A stretch of DNA of 64,000 bases. Origin: Blastopirellula sp. J2-11. Its GTDB lineage: Bacteria > Planctomycetota > Planctomycetia > Pirellulales > Pirellulaceae. Where the stretch lies: the NCBI RefSeq assembly GCF_024584705.1, contig NZ_CP097384.1, positions 4,960,001 through 5,024,000 on the forward strand. The letters run 5' to 3'. The translations under genes and the position numbers were made by a program. Positions 34,510 through 43,462 of this stretch are shown in pieces. How positions within the stretch are numbered: position 1 is the first letter of the stretch; every line of letters begins with the position of its first letter. Below the pieces are notes generated by a model. The model made no database searches. It worked only from the letters and a program-made list of their open reading frames with translations, and was not told the origin of the DNA.

Positions 34510-35892
34510 GTGTACGACGCCTTGATCAATCTGGCTTACGTCGTTTCGGCGATCCTGTTCATCTTCGGGCTGAAGTTCATGTCCCATCCGCGGACGGCGG
34601 TCAAGGGAAACCTGGTCAGCGCCGGCGCGATGCTGCTGGCGGTGTTGCTAACGCTGCTCGTTACCGGGATCGGCGCCTATATCATTGCTGGTCTGGTGAT
34701 CGGCAGCATCATCGGCGTCGTCCTAGCGGTCAAAATTCAAATGACCGAAATGCCGCAGTTGGTTGCGTTGTTTAACGGCTTTGGCGGAGCGGCCACCGTC
34801 TTTGTCGCCGGAGCCGAACTTTTGCGCCCTAACACGGCAACCACGCCTGACGTGTTGCTGGCGGCGGCGCTATCCGGCATGATCGGCGCCGTCACCTTTT
34901 GGGGCTCGCTGGTCGCCTATGGCAAGCTGCAAGAGTTGCCGATGTTCAAAAAGCCGATTGAGATCCCCTCGGGCCATCTCATCAACGCCATCATGGTGAT
35001 GGTGCTGCTGCTATTGATCATTTTCATGACCGGCGCCGGCTACTCTGTTTTGCCCTATCTGTTGATTGTGATTATCGCGTCGGTATTGGGAGTGACTCTA
35101 GTTGCGCCAATTGGAGGCGCCGACATGCCGGTAGTGATCGCGCTGCTCAACTCTTACTCGGGCTTGGCCGCGGCGGCGACAGGGTTCGTCATCGAAAACA
35201 ACGTGTTGATCATCTCCGGCTCGCTGGTCGGAGCTTCGGGAATCGTGCTGACGCAGATCATGTGCAAAGCGATGAATCGCTCGCTGCTCAACGTGGTGTT
35301 CGGCGGCCTGCAATCGGCCGCCGCTTCAACCGGTCCCGCCGCCGACGAGGTCTACGCCAACGTTCGCTCCACCTCCGCCGACGACGTCGCGATGATCCTG
35401 GATGCGGCCCAGCGCGTGGTGATTGTGCCCGGTTATGGTTTGGCCGTCGCCCAGGCGCAGCACGCGGTGCGAGACTTGGCGACGCTGTTGGAAGAGCAAG
35501 GAATCGAGGTTGAATATGCGATTCATCCCGTCGCTGGACGGATGCCGGGACACATGAACGTCCTGCTGGCCGAAGCCGATATTCCCTACGATAAGCTGCG
35601 TGAGATGGACGACATCAACCCCACAATGAGCCAGGTCGATGTGGCCATCGTGTTGGGCGCCAACGACGTGGTCAATCCGGTCGCCAGTACCGATCCCCAT
35701 AGCCCCATCGCCGGGATGCCGATTATCCACGTCGACAAAGCGCGAACCGTCATCGTCATCAAACGCAGTCTCAGTCCCGGCTTTGCGGGGATTCCGAACC
35801 CGCTGTTCGCCGCCGATAACGCTTTGATGCTTTTTGCCGACGGCAAAAAAGCGATTCTCGATATTGTGACCGCGATCAAAGAAAACGCCTAA
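34510..35892 (+). CDS. pntB: NAD(P) transhydrogenase beta subunit
   Basis: Membrane domain II plus the NADP(H)-binding domain III. 460 residues, normal. It starts with GTG at 34510, with AGGA about 10 nt upstream. The first 270 residues hold eight to nine membrane helices (for example LAYVVSAILFIFGLKFM; GIGAYIIAGLVIGSIIGVVLAV). Domain III contains VIVPGYGLAVAQAQHAVRDL, the NADP loop, and HPVAGRMPGHMNVLLAEADI, then GANDVVNP. With pntAA and pntAB it makes NADPH from NADH at the expense of proton-motive force. The stop codon overlaps the stop of the convergent gene by two bases. Confidence 0.97.
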   Translation: MYDALINLAYVVSAILFIFGLKFMSHPRTAVKGNLVSAGAMLLAVLLTLLVTGIGAYIIAGLVIGSIIGVVLAVKIQMTEMPQLVALFNGFGGAATVFVAGAELLRPNTATTPDVLLAAALSGMIGAVTFWGSLVAYGKLQELPMFKKPIEIPSGHLINAIMVMVLLLLIIFMTGAGYSVLPYLLIVIIASVLGVTLVAPIGGADMPVVIALLNSYSGLAAAATGFVIENNVLIISGSLVGASGIVLTQIMCKAMNRSLLNVVFGGLQSAAASTGPAADEVYANVRSTSADDVAMILDAAQRVVIVPGYGLAVAQAQHAVRDLATLLEEQGIEVEYAIHPVAGRMPGHMNVLLAEADIPYDKLREMDDINPTMSQVDVAIVLGANDVVNPVASTDPHSPIAGMPIIHVDKARTVIVIKRSLSPGFAGIPNPLFAADNALMLFADGKKAILDIVTAIKENA

Positions 35893-36374
35893 CCTGCCAG
35901 GCGCGTTGCAACCGACGACGCCAACGACATCGCACACGCTTCGACCGGTTCCCAATCGCAGCCATTCCAGCGCTCGATCGCCGTCCATTGATCACGTTCA
36001 ATCGAACGTAGCGAAGCGTACCAATGCAGTGGATTGCTCCCCAATCGGCGCGCCAGCGCTTCTATCTTCAAGCGATCCCCCGGCTGCATCCCGCACATCG
36101 CGGCCATCTCGCGCCACGACGCCAACGCACAGGCCGCACCGATCTCGATACGGAACAGCCCATCGCAAAACAGATCGGTTTGCGTCCGATCGCAGCGCAA
36201 GATAGAACCATCGATGCGCCGCACCGCTCGATTGGCGGTCGCTTCCCATTGGTCGTTGGCCGAAAACCAAACGGCCGGTCTCATGCGACTCGAATTACAG
36301 GAGATCGCTGGCTTCAATTCTCCACTCGCAAAGATCGCATCGATACGGCGACCGTTGGTGTAATGCCATCTCAT
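35889..36374 (-). CDS. Small protein with weak DarT/ADP-ribosyltransferase-like N-terminus
   Basis: 161 residues, soluble, Trp- and Cys-rich. It begins MRWHYTNGRRIDAIFASGEL, and a PAVWFSANDQWEATAN segment follows at about 33-48. This order, H-Y-T near the start, I-x-x-S-G-x-L/I, then a W/F-F-S strand, is reminiscent of DarT-like and other RNA 2'-phosphotransferase/ADP-ribosyltransferase folds. The match is by eye and weak. A catalytic Glu cannot be assigned with confidence. No macrodomain antitoxin (DarG) lies next to it. It is convergent with pntB, sharing two bases of stop codons. Function unknown. Confidence 0.6.
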   Translation of the reverse strand: MRWHYTNGRRIDAIFASGELKPAISCNSSRMRPAVWFSANDQWEATANRAVRRIDGSILRCDRTQTDLFCDGLFRIEIGAACALASWREMAAMCGMQPGDRLKIEALARRLGSNPLHWYASLRSIERDQWTAIERWNGCDWEPVEACAMSLASSVATRLAG

Positions 36375-36625
36375 TTTGTTCGGACCCTCGTTTCCCGCCT
36401 GGTGAACTTGGAACTGTCCTTTTGTCCACTACCCAACGGACACCTTTGGTCATTTCGAAATTCCAGCGGTGACGATTTCACGGGTTCTTCCTGTGAAAAC
36501 TCCACGTAATAGGTACGAACTGCCGCCGCATCTGTGAAAATAGGAAAAGCAGTTAATGCGTGCTAGCTGTGACGCCGATTCCCTAACTGTTCGACGAAGG
36601 ATGTCGACGCAGGCTTGTGGGTGCT

Positions 36626-38248
36626 ATGGATCAGCGCCTCGAGTTTTTATCGCCACGGACGAGGCGGAAATGGAAAAATGCAGATTCCAATTGGCGTGCA
36701 ACTATGGCTCGGCCCTTTCCCAGCTATCTCCGCATTCACCGTCACGAAGCGGCGCGACCGTCCTCGGGCGAGAAGGCGATCTTCCCAGGCCTTTCGTCCG
36801 CGAGTGCGGCCTTGGTCGAAGCGTTCGGCTGTCATTTAGAGTACCGCGCTGGTTCGGCCGGCGATGGCTACGCTGTGGTTGACCTGGACGGCAAAACGAC
36901 CGGGCGATTGCTGGTCAAACCGGTGCTTGATGACTCCGAGTTTTCGCCTCCTCGCGAAGTGGCCCAAATCGCCGGCGCCATGGCTGAAATGATGTCGGAA
37001 GTGCAGCGGCTACGCACCGGCATGATCCGCGTCGAAGCGGAACTCGCCGCCAACATCCCGGTCTCGGCCGTGCAGTCGAAAAGCCATATCGCCGACAAAC
37101 TGCAGGCCGTCATGCGAGGAGCGCTGGAAAACGTTCATGCATCGGCCGCCGCGATCTATATGCTGGACGATTCGACGAGCGAATTGAAGCTTCGCGCCGC
37201 GCTCAATCTGCCGCCTGATCGCTTCCTCGAACCGGCTCGTCCGCTCGCTGCGGCGATCGCCGACCTTGAGGCGCTTGCCGGCAACGCCGTCGTGCTCGAA
37301 GACACCGCGCTTTTGCCGCATTGGCGCTGCCCCGAGAACTATCCTTCGGCTTGCTGCATTCCCGTTTCGACCAGCACCAATCCGATCGGCACGCTTTGGA
37401 TTTTCTCCGAAGAATATCGGGACTTCACGACGGCCGAAACGCAAACGCTGGAGATCATCGCGGGCCGCATCGCGTCCGAGTTGGAACTCGACGTACTACT
37501 GAAGGATAAGACAGATTCGCACGACCTGACGCATCAATTGACGGCGATCGCCGCTCAACAAGATCACCAACTGCCGCACGTCAAACCGCTGCTTGAAGGT
37601 TGGGACCTGGCCGGGTGGACCGAACAAGCCGAACAAGCCGGCGGCGACTTCCATGATTGGTCGATGCTGGATGATGGCGCGCTCGCGATCACCGTAGGAG
37701 ATTCCGACGGCCGACAAATGGAAGCGGCGATGATGGCCGGGCAATTGGCTTCCGCCGTCAAATCTCACGGTCGTTATGCTCCGGACGCCCGCACGCTGGT
37801 CAATCGCGTGAATCACACCTTCTGGTCGACCTCGGCCGGAGATCGGTTTGCGTCTCTCTCCTATGGAGTGATTCATCCTGACACGGGCCTGATCGAGATC
37901 GCCAACGCCGGCGAGACCTGCGGCCTATTAATCACGCCGGATGGTTGGGAAGAACTGTGGGAAATGTCGTTCTTATTGGGCGCTAGAACCGACGTCGATC
38001 CCCGCTTTGTCGAACGCCGGCTGAAGCCTGGCTCGGCGATCACGATGATGTCGTCCGGCGTTCGCGAATACCTTTTCGACGAGGCTGGTCCAGCCGGGAT
38101 CTCCCAATTTGCCGAAAAACTTCGTGAGCACCTGGAATTGCCAGCCGATCGAATTTTGACGGCAGGGCGTGAACTTCTCGCCAAACTGCACCGTCCTATC
38201 GCGTGTGACCAGACCATTTTTGTGGTAAAACGCCGGCCAGATCGGTAA
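36626..38248 (+). CDS. GAF-domain SpoIIE-type PP2C phosphatase
   Basis: 540 residues from ATG 36626; GTG 36617 and ATG 36704 are other possible starts, and no clear ribosome site decides. A GAF domain covers about 145-295 (AIYMLDDSTSELKLRAAL; GTLWIFSEEYRDFT). The PP2C-type phosphatase domain (about 330-535) has GGDFHDWSML and VGDSDGRQMEAAMMAGQL, giving two metal-binding Asp regions, and the final CDQTIFVVKRR Asp. The usual T-D-G motif is SSGVREY: the Asp is replaced by Ser. Catalysis may be weakened or use fewer metals. Usual role is dephosphorylating an anti-sigma-factor antagonist; no such partner is next to it. Confidence 0.88.
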   Translation: MDQRLEFLSPRTRRKWKNADSNWRATMARPFPSYLRIHRHEAARPSSGEKAIFPGLSSASAALVEAFGCHLEYRAGSAGDGYAVVDLDGKTTGRLLVKPVLDDSEFSPPREVAQIAGAMAEMMSEVQRLRTGMIRVEAELAANIPVSAVQSKSHIADKLQAVMRGALENVHASAAAIYMLDDSTSELKLRAALNLPPDRFLEPARPLAAAIADLEALAGNAVVLEDTALLPHWRCPENYPSACCIPVSTSTNPIGTLWIFSEEYRDFTTAETQTLEIIAGRIASELELDVLLKDKTDSHDLTHQLTAIAAQQDHQLPHVKPLLEGWDLAGWTEQAEQAGGDFHDWSMLDDGALAITVGDSDGRQMEAAMMAGQLASAVKSHGRYAPDARTLVNRVNHTFWSTSAGDRFASLSYGVIHPDTGLIEIANAGETCGLLITPDGWEELWEMSFLLGARTDVDPRFVERRLKPGSAITMMSSGVREYLFDEAGPAGISQFAEKLREHLELPADRILTAGRELLAKLHRPIACDQTIFVVKRRPDR

Positions 38249-38259
38249 TCGCCCCCCGC

Positions 38260-38326
38260 TTGACCCGCAGGGTGGTTTTCCTAGACTATTGTGTTCCACT
38301 ACGGTCGCCGCAAGCGACTGTAGTGG
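38260..38326 (+). promoter_or_regulatory. tRNA-Leu promoter and leader hairpin
   Basis: TTGACC (38260-38265) and TAGACT (38282-38287) are 16 nt apart, with start expected near 38294. The leader then holds a 13-bp stem with one mismatch (38296-38308 with 38314-38326, loop CGCAA), ending 7 nt before the tRNA. The hairpin may aid 5' processing or end the phosphatase transcript. Confidence 0.5.
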
Positions 38327-38333
38327 TAGCCAC

Positions 38334-38418
<85 letters not shown>

Positions 38419-38426
38419 CTTTAAAG

Positions 38427-38480
38427 ATCCCATTGTTTCGCCCGCTTCACCGCGCCGCGAGCAATGGGATTTTTCCTTTT
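38427..38480 (+). terminator. Terminator behind tRNA-Leu
   Basis: ATCCCATTG (38427-38435) pairs with CAATGGGAT (38462-38470), followed by TTTTCCTTTT. Lies 9 nt behind the tRNA. Confidence 0.75.
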
Positions 38481-38643
38481 CTTGCCGAGATTCGTAGCCT
38501 GGGCAATCTCTACGAACGACTCCCCTTCTGGCCGGGAGTCCAGCGCCCACGCTGATATGAACGAAGGCCCCGCGTAACCTGGCCATTTGGCTGGCATCTC
38601 TTTGGTAGGCGAGTAAACTATTTACGCATGAAGGAACTTTCCC

Positions 38644-39156
38644 ATGTCCGCTCTCGCGATTTACACACTCATTCACGTCGCAATCAGCCTGGTTGGCATC
38701 GTTTCTGGCTTTGGATTCGCTTATTCCCTTGTCAGTTCACGGCCTCACCCGGCGTGGACCGCAACCTTTTTCATTTCGACGCTGTTGACCAGCGTGACCG
38801 GTTTTGGATTCCCGCACCTCCAACTCACCCCCGGCGTCATCATCGGGATTTTGTCGCTGATCGTTTTGGCGACCGCGGCGATCGCTCGGTATGTCGGCCA
38901 CTTGCGATCAGGCTGGCGGATCACGTATGTCGTATCCGCTTTGGTCGCGTTCTACTTCAACTTTTTCGTGCTGGTGGTGCAGTCGTTTATGAAGATCCCG
39001 GCGCTTCACGCGTTAGCGCCGACAAACTCGGAACCGCCGTTCGCGATCGCCCAGTTGGTCGTCCTGGTCGCCTTTTTGGTCGTCGGCTACTTCGCCGTGC
39101 GACGTTTTCACGAAACGCCGACCATTCCCACCACCCCGGTGACCCCGGTCGTGTAG
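38644..39156 (+). CDS. Small polytopic membrane protein
   Basis: 170 residues with four to five hydrophobic helices: IYTLIHVAISLVGIVSGFGF, TATFFISTLLTSVTGFGF, GVIIGILSLIVLATAAIARY, YVVSALVAFYFNFFVLVVQS and IAQLVVLVAFLVVGYFAV. KIPALHALAPTNSEPPF is the longest loop and looks conserved. The C-terminal tail is Thr/Pro-rich. AGGAACTTTCCC precedes the ATG. It is likely an inner-membrane protein. I do not assign a family; no transport or enzyme motif is visible. A terminator follows. Confidence 0.8.
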   Translation: MSALAIYTLIHVAISLVGIVSGFGFAYSLVSSRPHPAWTATFFISTLLTSVTGFGFPHLQLTPGVIIGILSLIVLATAAIARYVGHLRSGWRITYVVSALVAFYFNFFVLVVQSFMKIPALHALAPTNSEPPFAIAQLVVLVAFLVVGYFAVRRFHETPTIPTTPVTPVV

Positions 39157-39249
39157 AGGATTTCGCCTTGTCGGCGAAAAATGATTTCGATCTACTGAAT
39201 CACGCTCGGGCGCAGGGCCCCCGTCAAAGAGTCACGCTCGAGCGCAATA

Positions 39250-39290
39250 GAAACCGGGCTCGTTCTCACGACGAGTCCGGTTTTTTTCGT
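39250..39290 (+). terminator. Rho-independent terminator
   Basis: AAACCGGGCTCGT (39251-39263) pairs with ACGAGTCCGGTTT (39270-39282) with one mismatch, followed by a run of Ts to 39287. Ends the small membrane-protein transcript. Confidence 0.85.
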
Positions 39291-39361
39291 GTTTTCACCT
39301 CGAAATATTCGTAGACCGAGTCAAGGTCCAGCAACTTCGCACACTGCAACAAAGCAAAAGC

Positions 39362-39608
39362 GCGCCGTTTGAAGTTGCGCTATTTGCAATTCGCGAACGA
39401 TCGAACACGAATAAAGGACGTTAATACGGCCAGAATCAACCGGAAATCGTCACACTAGCCCGCCAGCGCCAGCGAGGAAATAGAGTTGGCGATCCTAACA
39501 CGGATTGAAGTGGCGAGCCGTATTCCCTCGCTGGCGCTGGCGGGCTAGTGTTCGATGGATTCGAAATAGCGCAACCTCAAAACTTCAACAGGCGCGTCCC
39601 AGCCTACG
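39362..39608. repeat. Long palindromic intergenic element, copy 2
   Basis: About 247 bp closely similar to the reverse complement of the element at 9323-9596, including the inner CACTAGCCCGCCAGCGCCAG palindrome (39452 onward and complement to about 39550) and the flanking GAAGTTGCGCTATTTGCAAT block. The outer ends have decayed: the right end reads CAGCCTACGGA instead of CGGGCTACGAAG. It fills most of the 464-nt gap before the metallophosphoesterase gene. Confidence 0.8.
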
Positions 39609-39620
39609 GATACTTATTCC

Positions 39621-40550
39621 CTACGTCACCGGCGTCCAACCATAGTCGACGTACTCATACTGGAAAGACCCGTTCGGGTTTAAATCGACCAAACCAAAAC
39701 CTTCCTGCACGCCGCGATGCGGGCCGCGCCACCAACCGCCGGAGACGGCGCCGCCGCAGATATAGGTGACTCCTTGGTATTCGATCCGCTCCAACTGGTG
39801 ATGATGTCCCGAGAGGGCCAACTTCACATTGTGCTTGGAAAATAAATTTCCCAGTTTCGCGGCGTCGCGGCACATGGCGCTAAATCCGACACGATAGGCG
39901 AGATCTTCTTCGCGGCCGTTATCGAACGTCGTAACCGTATAAATCGGAATATGACTAACGACCACCGCCGGAGTTTCGACGGGCTTCGCTTCTAGATCTT
40001 GTTTCAGCCACTCGAACTGCTCTTCTTCGAGATAGGCCTGATAGCGGTTGTTGGGCGCCATTTGAATGTCGTCCAAGATATAGAACCGCCAACCTCCTTG
40101 GTCAAACGTGTAGTAAGTCTTTTCGAGTCCCAGCTTTTCGCAAACCAGCCCTTTGCCAAACTCGGCGTCTTCCGGTTTCACATCTTGCTTGTGCGACCAG
40201 CCGAAAACATCGTGGTTGCCGATGCAGCTGCGAAACGGAATATCGGTTTCCCCTTGGATCACGTCGCCGTAAAGCGAAAACAGCTGGTCGGCCCGCTGAC
40301 GATTGTGGGCGAAAATATCCATCACCATATCGCCGCCGGTGACAATCACTTCCGGCTTTTTCTCCAAGGCATTGACCGTCGCTAAGCACTTACGAAATCC
40401 TTCGCCGGCTGCAAGCTCTGGCTGAACATGAATGTCGGTCAAATGAGCGAAACGAAACGGCTTTGCCGCTTCCTCGGCGCCAGCCAGACGCGGCAACATA
40501 CAGCCGCCGAGCGTTGCGCCGGCTAGTTGGAGAAAATGACGTCGTTGCAT
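39621..40550 (-). CDS. Exported calcineurin-like metallophosphoesterase
   Basis: 309 residues with a Tat-like or Sec signal (MQRRHFLQLAGATLGGCMLP, cleaved near residue 25; a Cys at 17 follows GG, so lipid attachment is conceivable). The metallophosphoesterase motifs are in order: LTDIHV (D-x-H), VTGGDMV (G-G-D), CIGNHDVFGW (G-N-H-D), VVSHIPI (H) and SGHHHQLE (G-H-x-H), giving a complete dinuclear metal site. Substrates of this fold include nucleotides, phosphodiesters and phosphoproteins; which one is not visible. An envelope location is likely. The palindromic element lies directly behind it. Confidence 0.92.
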   Translation of the reverse strand: MQRRHFLQLAGATLGGCMLPRLAGAEEAAKPFRFAHLTDIHVQPELAAGEGFRKCLATVNALEKKPEVIVTGGDMVMDIFAHNRQRADQLFSLYGDVIQGETDIPFRSCIGNHDVFGWSHKQDVKPEDAEFGKGLVCEKLGLEKTYYTFDQGGWRFYILDDIQMAPNNRYQAYLEEEQFEWLKQDLEAKPVETPAVVVSHIPIYTVTTFDNGREEDLAYRVGFSAMCRDAAKLGNLFSKHNVKLALSGHHHQLERIEYQGVTYICGGAVSGGWWRGPHRGVQEGFGLVDLNPNGSFQYEYVDYGWTPVT

Positions 40551-40685
40551 CGAATCGGCTCCTGCGTTTTGGTACCGGGTTTTCCAACTCTCAAGATAGC
40601 AATTCCAGGCTGTTTCGATTCTAGCCGATGCGAGTTGTTCACGGAAACTTTACGTGGCTCCGAAGATTGCCGGGTATCAGCGCAC

Positions 40686-40723
40686 GAAAAAAAGCTCGTG
40701 ATAGATATTTCTATCACGAGCTT
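40686..40723 (-). terminator. Terminator of the 16S rRNA transcript
   Basis: On the minus strand a perfect 13-bp stem (40711-40723 with 40692-40704; loop AAATAT) is followed by a run of Ts. It lies about 160 nt behind the 16S 3' end, so transcription stops before any 23S or spacer tRNA gene. Confidence 0.85.
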
Positions 40724-40734
40724 GTTATAAAAAT

Positions 40735-40768
40735 GGTTGTGACCTAGTTAAGCGGTATGAGACTGTCC
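40735..40768 (-). other. 3' half of pre-16S processing stem
   Basis: The plus-strand sequence GGTTGTGACCTAGTTAAG at 40735 onward matches the minus-strand leader at 42584-42550 (about 27 of 34 positions), so in the transcript leader and trailer can pair and bring the 16S ends together, as in RNase III-processed pre-rRNA. Confidence 0.7.
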
Positions 40769-40876
40769 CACCGTCCGATGTCTATTGAACAGACGCAGAT
40801 CTTTCGATCCACGCCGCTTACCGAAGTAAGCGTCGCTAGAAGGAAGTGTGAGTCTTCCTGAATCATCGAACAGTTT

Positions 40877-42394
<1,518 letters not shown>

Positions 42395-42549
42395 TTATAT
42401 GCTTGTACGACTCGCCGAAGCGAATCGCTTATGAGCAACAGTTAAAGCGTTTGAACTGCTCTTTGCAAAACAATTCAAATACAGTTCATCGTGATTGTCT
42501 TCCCTGAAACTCCTTCCAACCCGAAGGCCTGAATCGGTCTCAGTGAAGT

Positions 42550-42584
42550 CCAGTCTCACGCCGAACTTAACAGAGGTCACAACC
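42550..42584 (-). other. 5' half of pre-16S processing stem
   Basis: Leader segment, minus strand GGTTGTGACCTCTGTTAAG onward, complementary to the trailer at 40735-40768 with one small internal loop. It lies about 155 nt before the 16S 5' end. Confidence 0.7.
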
Positions 42585-42600
42585 AAATTGTCAAAGATCA
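42585..42600 (-). promoter_or_regulatory. boxA-like antitermination signal in the rRNA leader
   Basis: The minus strand reads TGATCTTTGACAATTT, close to bacterial rRNA boxA (E. coli TGCTCTTTAACAATTT). It lies directly upstream of the processing stem, the usual order. NusB/S10-dependent antitermination is expected from knowledge of rRNA operons. Confidence 0.7.
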
Positions 42601-42673
42601 AAGCCCGAGAAACGTTGTCTCTCGGTTTTGGGTTTCCCCCTTGGCCGCGTCAGCAACCACTTGGGAAGGACAA

Positions 42674-42701
42674 AGATTACCAGAACAAACCGGGGCGTCA
42701 A
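42674..42701 (-). promoter_or_regulatory. Candidate 16S rRNA promoter
   Basis: On the minus strand, TTGACG (42701-42696), 16-nt spacer, TAATCT (42679-42674) preceded by TGG (extended -10 style). The start would be near 42667, upstream of boxA and the leader stem. A small CCGAGA/TCTCGG hairpin follows in the leader. Confidence 0.4.
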
Positions 42702-43065
42702 CGGGCCACCGTTACGGCGAACGTTTTTTTTGTCTGAAAACGCGTAAACACCGAGAAAACAGGACTCATTGTGATCTGAAAAAGTTCGCCGGATTCTGCA
42801 AAAACCTCTCCTAGAGGCCGCTTGGACCTTCGATTTTGCATCGCCTCGCGCCAAAATTGCCATCTGAAATCGAACTTTCACACGCTCCGATTCAGCCCGC
42901 GGCGCTACCGGTTTCTAACGACTGTTCGGATCAGGCGGATCGTCGCTCTGAGAAAGTCGCTCAATTGGGTATCGGTAGATCCCAATGAGCGGCAAGCGGG
43001 GAACGAAGTACTAGGGTTGAGGAACCGTTTTTCCCGCTTTTCGCATCGCCCCAGGTAATGATCCG
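42702..43065. other. Intergenic stretch without recognised gene
   Basis: Between the rRNA promoter and the thioredoxin-like gene. Short open frames here have no gene-like features. It must hold the promoter of the thioredoxin gene; I see no convincing match, and no repeat shared with the other gaps. Confidence 0.4.
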
Positions 43066-43428
43066 ATGCCCAAACCGGTCGTTTTGCTCATTGCGCTCGC
43101 CACGTTCATGCTGCCCATCGGCGTCGTCTTTGTGATGTACGCCGATCGCATCGAGCTGCCGCAGCCTCCCCAGCCGCACGAAGTCGAAGGGAAGGTCTAC
43201 TTCTTCTCGGCCCCTTGGTGCGGAGCCTGCCGACGCGCGCAACCTGCCTATGAGCAACTGCGGGACGAGGGCTATCCGATCAAAAAGATCAACGTCGACA
43301 ACGATCCGGAACTAGCGCAAAAGTACGGCATTCGCGGGATTCCGGCGTTTGTGTATGTCCGCGATGGGAAAGAAGTGGGACGAACTAGCTCGCCGGGGTC
43401 GGTGAAGTCGCTGTTTCCGTGGTGGTAG
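43066..43428 (+). CDS. Membrane-anchored thioredoxin-like protein
   Basis: 120 residues. An N-terminal anchor (VVLLIALATFMLPIGVVFVMY, in part) is followed by a short Pro-rich linker and a thioredoxin domain with the redox motif WCGAC (Cys52, Cys55), the strand VYFFSAPWC, INVDNDPELAQKYGI, and the cis-Pro in RGIPAFVYV. The domain is short, lacking the last helix. It probably works as an envelope disulfide reductase or electron carrier, for example in cytochrome c maturation, which these proteins' abundance of CxxCH makes plausible but which is inference. Stands alone; convergent with the next gene. Confidence 0.9.
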   Translation: MPKPVVLLIALATFMLPIGVVFVMYADRIELPQPPQPHEVEGKVYFFSAPWCGACRRAQPAYEQLRDEGYPIKKINVDNDPELAQKYGIRGIPAFVYVRDGKEVGRTSSPGSVKSLFPWW

Positions 43429-43462
43429 ACGTCATCTCGCGATTCGGACGACACGCAGAGCG

